Shown in pieces: positions 39,473 to 52,200 of a stretch of 64,000 bases of DNA (positions are counted from its first letter, which is position 1; the number at the start of each line of letters is the position of its first letter). The notes below the pieces were generated by a model. The model saw only the letters and a program-made list of their open reading frames with translations. It had not been told where the DNA came from and searched no databases. The DNA comes from Lumbricus rubellus (taxonomy: Eukaryota; Annelida; Clitellata; Crassiclitellata; Lumbricidae): positions 58,439,766-58,503,765 of the forward strand of contig OX243811.1 in assembly GCA_945859605.1 (NCBI GenBank), given 5' to 3'. Made by a program: the position numbers and the translations under genes.

Positions 39473-39964
39473 GGAACTTCAAACCCGTCGCTTCTCGCTT
39501 CCTATACGTTGCTTTAGATGATGGAACTATAGGCGAGAGGAGTCGAGAATGTACAGTAACGTTTGCAATATCTGAATCCGATTATATCCCTTATTGCTCA
39601 GCAAAATTGCAGAATAATCCATTAGGGTTTATGGAGAGAAGGGGACCCTGATGACACAAGTAGGCCTATTAAAAAAGTCGATTTCCCGCTCAAAACTAAT
39701 AGGAATCAGCTAGAAAAAGATATTTTTGCTCTGACAAAAGTATTTTGAACAGTAGGCTATCCGTTGCGTTGGCCTGTCACTTTAGGGCGTTGTGTTGGTA
39801 GCAAGATGAAGGAGAAAATTGCTCAGGACAAAGCGAGAACCTATGTATTCTCAAGCATTTTGGTCAGTGAATAGTAGCCTATAAATTATAATTATACTAG
39901 TTTATATGCAAACATACAAGGAAATAAGCCAACCTAATTATCATTACACGTCTTCTGATCGAAA

Positions 39965-40139
39965 AGATGTGTAACGATTCACGAATGCGCAGTAGGCTAC
40001 CTACTATTGTTCAGTGCTCACACGATGCGTGAGTTAGTACTCGGGAACCAATAATATAGCCCATACAAAAATATATCTTGGCTTCTGAAACATTTTTTTA
40101 CTTTACTGGAATCGACCTTTTCTTGGATGAACCTTGAAC
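39965..40139 (+). promoter_or_regulatory. Probable promoter/5' UTR of gene B
   Basis: Conserved counterpart of 7265-7430 (TGTAACGATTCACGAATGCG, GGAATCGACCTTTT) immediately before the signal-peptide exon. Confidence 0.4.
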
Positions 40140-40248
40140 ATGCTGATGAAATCTCGATCAAGACATTCACCTGGCCGTTCTATGTGTGGTCTGCCTTTTG
40201 CAGAAGTCGTTTTGTTATGGATTCTAATGAACATTTCAACGTCGGAAG
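40140..40248 (+). CDS. Gene B exon 1: signal peptide
   Basis: ATG at 40140; hydrophobic core [12 protein letters not shown], then STSE, donor GTGAGA. Aligns with gene A exon 1 over its full length (109 nt). Confidence 0.85.
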
Positions 40249-43200
40249 GTGAGAATCGCCAATATTGTAAATAAACATAGTAGACCTACGATTTCAAAAA
40301 GCGCCGGTGAATAAGCTGGTCTCCCTGGCGTGACTTTTGTGGGCGCTGAGAAATTCTCGAAGATTTACATTACATTACATTTCATTACATTACATTAACT
40401 AACTTTAATGTGTACTATTTTGTGTAGGCTAATAAGGAATTTTATCGCCGATTCACATGATTTTTCACCTTACAATTTTGACCAATACGAAATTAAAGTA
40501 AATTAAGTAAATCCTCATCAAGATTGGGCAGAATTGTGGGGAAAATAGGCGCACCAAAAGGGACAGGCCCCTTGAGCAATGAGCAGGGGCCTAATTAATT
40601 ACCAATGAGGTGTGCGACAAGACGATGGTCGGCAACTAGTAATATAGCCGAAGGGAGCATTTTTACTCATCCAAGTTTACTTAACTACGAAACTAAAATG
40701 ACAATTTTAAGGTACAATAGCAAACAAAACAGAGAAAACACAAACAAATTAAACTTATCAAAGAGAAAAGGATGCATAAAAGCCAGCAATAGCATGAGTG
40801 ACTCCTCCTGTCATTATTAGAAAGCGAAGTAGGGCCTACAGTGTGTGCACGTAAGAGATGTTTGAAATGTGTGAAGCTATATACGTAGCCTTTCGAATGT
40901 TTATTGAGAGTGTATTTCATAAGTCTTGGAATTTAATGGAGAACTTACGACCATTAATTTTGAAAAAATACTCTACTAGCTTACTACTGAGATCTTTATT
41001 AGGCTACCTCTAGTGAATCCAGAATGCAATGTAGGAGAGAAGTAGGAAGCGAAGAACGAATGGAGAAGGCAATTGGTGTAGGCCCTATAGGTATATAAAC
41101 TGACATGTCAACAATTCACTTAGACAAAGCAAAGTAAAGTTTTCGTTTACTATTATAGTCAATGTACGGGGCCCTTTTTCCTATGTTAAGTTTATTGAGT
41201 AGGCAGTGAAGAAATTCCAAGATTGCGAGTAAAACAGATCGTCCCGCGTACGTGCATGTATCATTGGATGTGCCTATTATTTATAAGCTTATCTCTTGAC
41301 TTGCTCATTGTTGCGCTCAGAACTATGATGGGAATTCTTGCAATAATAAAGCTCTGATATCGATAAGTTAAAAGACCAATCGTTCTAGAAATAAGCTTAA
41401 TATTAGCCTATAGACTTATATTGCAAATGTTTAACGATAAGTGACTTGGATTTGGTTATTGGCTACAACATCACAATTTCATTTTAATTTAAACCGTTAA
41501 AGGAATAAGACTTAAGCTTACCATCGCTAGATAGGGGCCTAGGCCTAATGCATGACATAATTCAATTAAATTCAGTTCAATTGTTAGCTATTAGAAGTGA
41601 CTAATAATATTGAGGATTATTTGTGGTAAAATTAAGTGTAGCCTAACCTTAGCCTAACTGTTGGCTGATAACGTCAACTAGTTTGAACAACTTAATAAGC
41701 TTCATTCTTTGCAGCCTGATCTAGTGATTGAAGAGAAATTGATTGATTGATAGGTCGTCAACAGGAAAAGCACATAGGCTGCTTTTACGATGACATCCAG
41801 ACGGCAGTTCCTGCCATTGTGTCATTTCCAATAAATGACTCACTTACCATAGACAAATGCATTGCAAAGTGCCATGCACTTAACACAACTTACGCATCAC
41901 TTCAGGTAACGCACAAAACAACAAAAGTTCTGATTTCGTTTAATAATTAGTTCTCCTACGGTTGACCATTATCACCGATCAGCAATCTGTACTGTGTCAT
42001 CCATAGAGATGTAGGCCTATTATAATATAATTTACATATTATTTAGGCCTAAACATATCATCGGAGAGAGTATCATGTCCCTCCATTGAAGTCGCCTATA
42101 CAATTCATACCAGCCAATCACAGGCGATTTCTCATACCGACCAATCACAGTTTTACAACATCGATCTGGGAAAAACTGACATCAACATCTACGTATATAG
42201 AGAGAAGATTCTGTAACGTGTGTTTGTTTGTCAGGGACGCATTTCGACAGTTTTGCACCTTTTCACTCCAAACCTTCACCACCGTGTCCGTCTCGGCATG
42301 GGACATCCATTGGAGGTGTTCGCGAATCTCTACCACCATGGGGCCAGAGGGGTGGAAACCCTAATTTTTGACACCTTTTCAGCCGTTGCCATGCGTAGTT
42401 TCACACTTATTCTCCTGAAACTTTGCAGCTAGACAGATGTTTACACGGGAGAAAATAGTAGGATGGGCAGTAGAAGTGCGGATGGGGTCAAGTGAGGGTG
42501 GGAAAGTAGGACATTGACCGGGAGCGGGGCGAATCCAAGATTTCTCGGGAAATGCCGGGTACTCCAGCTAGTTTTTACTAATAAGACGAGAATGTCGATG
42601 TTCACTTTTAAATATTGCAGTTTCTTACAATATTGATAAGTAAACATGGACATGCTCGTCTTATTATGAAAAAATACATAGATAAGGTGAAGGTCGTTCA
42701 GAGTTCAAGCGGAACTGGGTTGCGGCGGAGTGAAGTTGTGGGCGTGGCAGGGCAGGGGCGGGATGGGTGGCGCAAGGGTCTGCCCTGGGTTTATGGGTGG
42801 GACGGGATGGTGAAGGGCGACAATGAAATTTTTTTCCCGGGAAACGCCGGGTGTAACAGTTATAATATATAGGCCAGAGGTTCTCAACCGGGTGTCGCAA
42901 CACACTAGTGTGCCGCGAAGCGACAGGCGGTGTGTCGCGTAATAGTGGTGTGTCGCTGGTGTGTCGCGAATAATTGGTGTGTCGCGAATTTTCACAGCAT
43001 ACAACCGTCGTTCGTGCATTACACTGACATGTTCACATTTGCAGTTTATCAGGCGTATGTTGTGAAAATATAAAAACGCTATCTATTGCATTTGATCGCA
43101 ATTGGAAGCCGCCACAATGATTGCCCTATAAGCCCACAAAGGCCCCACATGCAATCCCTATGTAGGCCTACATGACATAAATTACAGTAGGAATATAAGA

Positions 43201-46200
43201 CGTTAGCGAGCGCACCAATTACAATTTTGACCAATATGCTGTAACCTTCTAAAATAATGGAAAAATTAGACTATCATAAAGAAACAGAACTTTAGTGGTT
43301 CTAAGATAGATTACGCAGAATGGTTGGATATGCTATCTTAGCTTTTTGCGTATAGGCCTAGACCTATTCAGAGCGTGACAACTTACCATATAAATATAAG
43401 GTGGTCAAAGTCCAGGGACCAGAAGTCCCAAATCCCAATGGTCGAAGTTTTTTAACTAAAAAATTATCTGTAGGCTTACGTTTTCCATATAATTCGACGT
43501 TTTGAAGTGCGTTTATTTTCGGCAGTGTATTGCCTTGAGCTATTAGAGTGGCTTGGACTATGGATAATTTATAATATTTCATGCTAGTTTTTAAAACTAA
43601 GACAGTAACTATATCTAAAACAGTTTTATAACTCCTAAGCTATTGGCTATTTTCATTATAGTCTCGTTTACGAGTAGCCTAAGAACCCAAGCTTAAAGTC
43701 TCCAGAGACATCTGGCCAGGTTGCTACGCAACTGTGGGCTACGTGTTGCACTCACAAAGCCTGTGGATCCTCGTCTTACTATATGATCCAAAGAAAATGC
43801 TGGAGCAAAAATCCCATTAACTGTTAGATCAAACATTTACGCAGAGTCATAAAATGACGTAGAATCGTAAATTTAGATTTGTAGAATTTGGAATTTTAGA
43901 ATAGTTAGAAACTAGAAAGCATTCCGTGTCAACATTTCATTCATCAAAATTTATAACAATTTCATATAGCAATAGTATATAAATATATATTATATAGGCT
44001 ATAGCTGGCTTAGGCCTAATTTTTCCAACGATATTCACATGACGATTGCATGGTGTGTCGCGAAATTTGGTTTCAAGTTTAGGTGTGTCGCGCGCGAAAA
44101 AAGGTTGAGAACCCCTGATATAGGCCAATCAAGGTTTTCATACATCTCAATGGTGTCATCATCACTTTATATATAATATATAATTATATATATAAAATAT
44201 ATATTTATCATATTCACATCGGTTATAAAGGCCTATAATATATACATGCATCAGAATTGCGTCAGATCAGAGTTGAAAATATTTAAATTTTCAAAATAAA
44301 CTTAATAAATCATTTTAACAGGTACATGTAGCAATGTAGCCTATATTTTGTCTTAATTTACCGTTTACAATATTCTATTTGTGTTTATAATTTTATTGCT
44401 CAGAATGGCAATATTTGTCAATGTCGGAATGACTACGGTGTGCAACTAGGCTTACCAGACTCCACTTGCTACTTGCGTTGTTTGGGAAATAAGAATCAAA
44501 TTTGTGGTGGATTCATGGGTCAACATATGGCTTATTCGTTGTACGCAGGTAGACATTTATCAACTAAGCTTACAGAAATATTATTAAACTATTAACTGTT
44601 TATTTCACTAAGCGGATTATGATGTAAATGGGGTTTTAATAGTGATCACATTGAAGCAATCGGTTCTGTGTAACCTAGGCATAGGCCTACAGTTGACAAG
44701 AGGTTATTTTACTGGTAAATTTTGACTATAGAAGTTTGAAAAACGATAATAATTTATTCAGTATTAAACTCAAGGGTTCAAGAAAACGATTAGGCTATAA
44801 TGTCTAACTAGGCCCTATCTATGACTACTTTGCAGTGTGTCCAATAGGAACTTACGGCTCAGCGTGCGATAAAGGATGCCACTGCAAGCGAGACATTCCA
44901 TGCGACCGGATGACTGGAAACTGTCCGGATGGATGCCATGGAACCTGGAGTGGACCAGCTTGTGATATAAGTGAGAACTAAATAATTCTAAAATACTTCC
45001 TAAGTGAGTAGCTCTGAATGAATTGCATGCACAGTTGCACACAGAGAAAGAAGCTCGAATAATGGTGGCAGAACTGTTAATTTATACAATAATTATTGTT
45101 GTAGACAAGCAGAAATAGAAAATAATTTGTCAATAAGCTTTAATTTTAACGCTACACAATAAATTTTACGTGACAAGAATTTAAAATTCTATACAATTGA
45201 CAGTTTAAAAGAGTTGCAAAGGAGCTACAGAATTTTTAAATATTTAGAGCTATTTCCCGTTTCATAGTTTTATTTGTTGTGCGTGACCGCCTAATAGGCT
45301 AATTATTTCGGCCCAATGTTTCACCTGTGTTTCTTTTAATCAAATTTAAGAGAATGCAGAAGGTAAGACAATGGTATCGGGGACCAACGTGTCGGTTAGG
45401 GTCAGGTGAGGCGTTGTGAGGGTCGGTTATGGCTCAGCTTAGGTGTCATGAGGGTCGGTTAGGTCATATTAGGTGTATAGCGAGGATCAGTTAGGGTTAG
45501 GATTAGGGTTAGTTCCGTCATTCGGTCCCCGATACTATAGTTTAACAAAAAATGTTACATTGTTTTGCATTAAATATTTAATGGAATTGCTTTTTTAATT
45601 GCGACAGTTTCTCACCAGTACGTTGGATGCTACAGGGACGCGGGGCAGAGGGAGTTGGATTTCTGCATAAACTGCGAGTACAGAGGCTTTAACAGCATAA
45701 CAAACACAATACCGTCATGCATTAAGTCGTGTGCTGAATACGGCTACTCGTACGCCGGAGTACAGGTAAAAGGACACAATTTATGTAAAAAACACAACTA
45801 TAATAGGCTACTTTTGTTTCCTGATATTTTACCGCATTTCGAACTGCGGTTGTCACAATATTGTTCTCCAACTGAACCAGACCCACTGCAACTAGATGAT
45901 TTTGCACACAAGTTCCAAAACATAATTTTGTAGGTTGCTATTAGCGCCATTGTAATTGCAAAGCTGTCTGCTCAGTTGGTAGTTAGGCCTAAGTTTAATT
46001 AAGATTACTGCATAACTTGTAAATGTAAAGCGCAGTGCGTCTTGCAGGCGTTTCAATAAAGAAAAGATTATTATTATTTTTTTTTTGCGCCGAGGTAGTA
46101 AAGATCCCTCAGGCTAAAAGTGTAAAGAAAATTAAAATCAGGTTATAGGTTCTCGTCTCCAACGTGCTCAAAGGTGCCTCTAAATGCCACGGCGTTAAAT

Positions 46201-49200
46201 CGTTGCGTGCACGCTGACAAACGCTGCCAAATTTAAAATGGTAACTTATGCGTTAGCCTACTTTGTAGTTGTGCAATGTGCATGTACCTCGTTTGGTTGG
46301 TTGTGAGGATCAAATTAACCGTGTTATCCAAATTCACCCGGTATGCCGGGTTAAAATCGGCCCAAAATGCACTTTATAAAATGACTTTTTCCACAAAATG
46401 CTCTTCTCATTCTTAAAAAGTCTCCCTGCAGTATATTGTCCTTATCCTGCTTTATTTTTTTAGTTGTGATTTTGTGTAATTTTAGTTATTACAGAAATAA
46501 GAAAATTGGTCGAAATTACCCCATGCCAGCATTTATCCGGCATTGGTCGACTATTAGGCCTATGCTCTTATGGCAACTCTGCAGAGGTACAATGTATTTT
46601 CTTAGCTGAGAGCTTCGTTGTTAGAGATAATTATCTGGCTTAATCCATGAAAAACTTAATTGGTTTGGCAACCTTCGGCAGCTCCAAAAGATGTAAAAAC
46701 CATGTTTTGTGACGAGCGAGTGACTAAGAAAAAAGGTCGCCGAAATTTTCGGACGGGAAATTGTGGAAATTTTCTAAAGATTTGGCCCGGATGACTAAAA
46801 GAAGGTGATCAGAATTTTTGGGCTCCAAAGAAGCAAATTTACCGGTACAGCTGAACTTGGATTTTTTCATTTGTTAGAGTGGCAACGTCGAATAATTATC
46901 ATGTCAAACGTGTTGTGTTATCTGCATCAGATTCGTACTATTCGCAACTCTCTATCTCCAAACTCTGCTTCTACCTGATGCTTGCTGCATTATAGATGAA
47001 GTTCAGGCCATGTTATGGGGCATCACTCTCTTTCGGATCAATCAACTTCAACGCATGTCTGGCATGCTTAGTTTATGGCCAATTGACCATGTAACGTAGA
47101 CCTCGGGGAGTTAATTGCAAAGGAAATCCATATATTTGTCTCATCATCATCGATAACCTTGGGCTCAATGCCCGTAGGAGTCCGACGCCACTCTCTGTTC
47201 TGAGTCTGTCTCGTGCCATGCTGCCCAGCCTCAACCGGTCCGGTCAGCAGGTCTGCTTCATACCATTAACATCTTGAAGCATCTAGACCACCTTGTCTGA
47301 TTGAAGAGAATCGTGGGAAAGAGGCACCAGAGCTCTGATAGGCATGAAGGACAACGTGGGTCAATGCCCGTTGTGTCCCACGCTCTCTCCCCCGACCCCC
47401 TCCATCAGTCTGTCCTGACCGGCCTGTGCATGTCTGCTCCACATCATGACACCTTGAAGCATCTGCGTAGCTATGTCAATTGTGTCGTGGTATTGGCGGA
47501 TTACAATCGTCTTGGTTTTTCACTGCCAGTGTATCGCCACCCATCTGGCAAACCTGCCTCCTTTTGTCCGGGCTTAGGACCGGCACATGGACGTTGTTGG
47601 TTGCCTGTGGCAGAGGATGGATGCAGTTTAACGTCGTGCCCATTATGTGTGGTTCACGATAGTGTAGTCTTAGGGTCCATGACTGTTAATTAAGAGATCG
47701 TGGTTCCAACCTCTGCCCCTGAAATTTGTTGTCTACGGCTATATCAAGTTGGAAACACTGATTCGCATCGCAGTTAAGCAATGTCGTGTCACGTTAGTAC
47801 ATGGATGGGTTTTGAATACCGGATGTTGTAGACTTTGCCTACAGTTTTTCTGAAACACGTCTTTTGAGTCATTTTAGACCATTGTTATGCTAAGTATTGT
47901 TTCAGCATGGCTATGCATGCTTCTGCGGAGAAAGTTATGGCAGATATGGATGGTCGACAGCTTGCACAACGCGGTGTTCTGGAGACAGATACACAATATG
48001 CGGTGGTGTATGGGCCAACAGCGTGTATTCTGGTCAGTCATTCAATATCAAATCTGCAGTAATTTATGAGTAGGCTATATGTTTTTCAAATTTCACGTCA
48101 TTGGCTATAATAGTAGTATAGTACTGTGACTAGCCTACATAGACCATTATACCTCCGAAACACACCGTGATTCAAAAGGTAAGCCAACTTGCTTTTCATA
48201 TAAATATTATACCTAATGCCTGAGAACATAGATCTATCACGCAAAAAGTTTAGAATATTTAGAGAATTGGACCCAGAATGTGATTCCAAAATTTCATGAG
48301 ATAAAGTGCAACGGATAAAAAGATATGAATCTTTCAACTTCATGTGCCGAAATTTCAGTTTACAAGCCATTTTCTGTTAGATTCAATTAAAAAAGTAAGC
48401 CAAACTATTTTTCATATATCTCTAATGCCTGATAATTAATCGTTCGAAACTTTTCCAGATATGTAGAGAACTGAACTAACAATATGATTCCAACAGTATG
48501 GTTTGATTAGGCTATTTAACTGAAGTGTGTCGCCAATAGGCCTACTGCTTACACGATGCAAGCGATTTTGAAGAACGTTAGGTTCATTCGCAGAAAAGTT
48601 ATGTTGGAGCAGTTGTAAATGTATAATCGCATAAAATTATGACGCACTGGACAAACAAAGAACTCACCAATTGGGTCTTGGTCTGAAGTATCTTTGTGAT
48701 CATATACTTCGTCCTATATCCGCCACTTCTCAGGTCCTCTGATCGGCTTGAACTCATTGTTCTCCGCGTCAGGACCGCCGTGGCTCAATCCAGATCATTT
48801 GCCTGCAATGGTCCGTCCCCATAGAATGGACTTCTCCCATCAGTTCGCTAAGTCATCTTCTCTGGCAGTCTTTCCTCATTTTTCTCTCGCTTCAAAACCT
48901 GCATGCACTAGGAGCGCTTCTGAAAGGCTTTTGCTACGAGAATCGCTCCATACAATACCATATTTCACAGACGAAAACATAGAAAGACATACTATTATTG
49001 CAGCCAAATAACTTACATGCTTCTCACTACCGCCACCATATCATAGCACTGACTATGTCGAGGTCAAATTTTAAATGATAGGCTTATACATGTAACATGT
49101 ACATTTCAAGATGAACCGCACATATGAAATAAAAAAGTACTAGATTAAATTATACTGCATGCCTTGCATTTCCTAAAAGAGCAGCGCGAGGTCGGAGAAA

Positions 49201-52200
49201 GAGACTATCCTGAATTGCTACCGAGCTAGTTTTCCTGGTGAATTTGTCAAATTCCATTATAAACGTCATGATAATTATAAGAATTAAATGTGTAAGCTTA
49301 CACATTTGAGGCCTGATAGCTTATTTCGAAATATTTTTTATTTATAAAATTATGCATTCAAATGCGAATGTTTTAGTATGTCCGATTGGCAACTACGGAA
49401 AGTCGTGTGTTGGAAGATGTCACTGTAACTATGGTGGAAGATGCAGCTATCAAGATGGTTCATGTTGGCCATCTCGGTGTGAACCAGGATGGACAGGATA
49501 CAGCTGCAACATACGCGGTGTGTTGTCGCTTAGCATAGATCCATTACATTGAACAGCGGAAACAATTATTATAAGCAATATTATTATTCTCAACTTCCTG
49601 CCTTGTCCTGTGGGTGTTGACCTTTATAAGTTACACCGTACAGTATCTGCAAGCAAGAGATAATTTCTGGAGCATTGAGATTCTGAAGACACCTAAAAAA
49701 TTGAACGCTAACATCGGGGACATCACAATTAATCTTGAGGTATTTTTCTTATGCGTCACACATTTATAACAAATATTCTGCTAATCTGTTCCGTGCAGAT
49801 TGCTCTAGGAATAACGGTGGCTGTTTCATTAACGAGATATGCACTGCCATCAATTTGACATACTCAACCCTACCCGTGTGCATTTGTCCAAATGGATTTC
49901 AAAGGCCGAGTCTTCGAAGCAATTGCACAGGTCAGTCCAAAAAACTTTTAAGGTTACAGATGGAAAGTAGTCTATTATGACTTGTTACAACATCAATCAT
50001 TGTTATATTCGATCCAAGAATGTGCATTGAAGATACATTGATATCAGATCATACACAAGTTTTAGGCCTACTGTGAGTCTGAGGCGTTTCCCAAATGCGA
50101 CTCCGATGGAGGTGCGAGTCTAGTTCCAGATTGCCAGAGGGGCACAGTAGCCTACGTGCTTAGGTAGATGTGCGTAGGTTGAGAGTTGGAAGTTCAACGA
50201 TGAGGTGAGTCGGTAGCAACAGTTCTTAAAGGATGAGGCTTCAGTTTCGACTGTAAAGTCCGAGGGTTCGTTGATAGAACCGCCTGAGGCTGGTGATGGT
50301 GGGTTATAGTATTTATGGTCACAATATGGTGGAGAAAAAGTGCACAATTTTTGAGGCGTTGTGCAGTGGCTCGTATGGATCGGTTAGAGAACTCGAGATG
50401 AGTTGTCACCGGTGGCTGAGAAACAGTGTCACCGGAGGATGATCGGGTAGAGCGAGTTGACATATCGCAAAGGTATTTTGAGCTCAAAGTCAATGTCGCG
50501 CTCCGTTGGTTCTTACATGTAACATGTTGATGTCGTAGAATCGTAGATGATCCAAAAGCTCACAAATCACATGTTAGTGATGTTACTATCGTTAACCACC
50601 CATTTGATTCTGCAATATGGATATATTTGAATGAAATCACCCTAACTGAACTTTAGTGCAAATGTTTCGCTTTTCTCAGACACAGATGAATGCAGTCTTA
50701 ACGTGTGTGATTCTGATTCGATGACATGCACTAATACGATTGGAAGCTACAACTGTTCCTGCAGAAGCGGATTTCAAGCACACAATACCACAACATGCAT
50801 AGGTGATATTTGCAAAACTTCTAACGAACTAAAGTCTTTTTGTACGGGTAACGATTCAGAAGCTGGCTCTAGGCCAGCAACGTAACACCGTATTCAAGGC
50901 ATTCAGAGAAGGAACCATACAATCCAACAGGCAACTCTAAGCGAACAAAGAAAACGTATAAAGTTCTAAAGGATCAGATTTATTGCAGCTGTTCAAATTT
51001 AATAATATGAAATCCACACTAAATTAATTGAGCTTGGCAGCAACATTTTAATATGTATTTTATTTGCGGTGCAAATTGCATCACCTAATACCTTAATATC
51101 GTCTAGATTCTGCTCTCGTTTTTATCATTTCCATGAGACTGTTTGTTACTCGCTAGCACAATGTAGGCCCCTATGCCTACCTGGCGCCTAGAGTTGGAGC
51201 TGTAAACAAAGTTTATTGAGTTCTTAAAGGTGGAACTTCGGAGTTAAAATACATTAATTTGTGTGCAGCTAGTTACGATGAGCTGAAAACAACGGTCAGT
51301 TGCTAGTAGGTGTAATAGGGAGTTTCTGAACCAGTTAAGTATTATTACTAACTAGTAATAAATTAGTAATTAGTTAGCTAATATTAATAATTAGTTAAGG
51401 TAACTAGTTAATTAATTAGGTCATATTAATTAGCCTATTATAATAATTGGGTCATAATAATTAGTAATTATATTAATTAGTATATTAATTAACTTATATT
51501 AATTAGGTAATTATATTAGTAATAGTAATTAGTTAACCCTAACTAGCAGCGGTACAGGGCCCCGCGCGCTGGGTATGCGTCATCGGTAATGCGTCATCGG
51601 CAGCTGGGAATGCCACAACCAATCAGCGAGCGAGAATTTCACTAGACCAGGAAGCGGCAACCAATCAGAAAGCGAGAACTTCTTTAGCACAGGACCCTGC
51701 GGCCAATCAGCGAGCGAGAACCTTGCTAGACCAGGAAGTGCCACCCAATCAGCGAGCGAGAATTTTAATATCCCAGGAATATGTGATCAATCAGAAAGTG
51801 AGATTTTTAATAGAAGAATTTTAATTCGACAATTTCTAAGTACGAAAGAACAAACACAATAGGTAATTTTTTCTTCCAACTCAAACCCTTATTCAAAGAG
51901 CACACAATATGTTTATGCAATAATAATATTCGACGCTTTTCGCAAAGTCTTCCATTTTACTAGAATATACGATTGCGCAATATGTTGCGCGATTATGCAA
52001 TACCTTAACATATTTACACAGTCCAAATGTTCAGAGTTCAACAAAATTATACGAGAGAGGCAATTTTTACGTGTCCATAGGCCAACGACTCCGACGAATT
52101 GAGTAGGTATCGCTTGTCATCGTACGGAGAAAGAGCAGCTTTTCGAATTTCAACAGTGTGAAGGTCATGTTTCTTACTTTGAAAAACGCAAAATTTCGAA

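Noticed and set aside
45488..45511. Interstitial telomere sequence
   Set aside because: Only a few degenerate TTAGGG-like words inside a short inverted-repeat element.
47301..47693. 130-residue open frame
   Set aside because: Overlaps a two-copy repeat and a SINE-like head, and has no recognisable domain.
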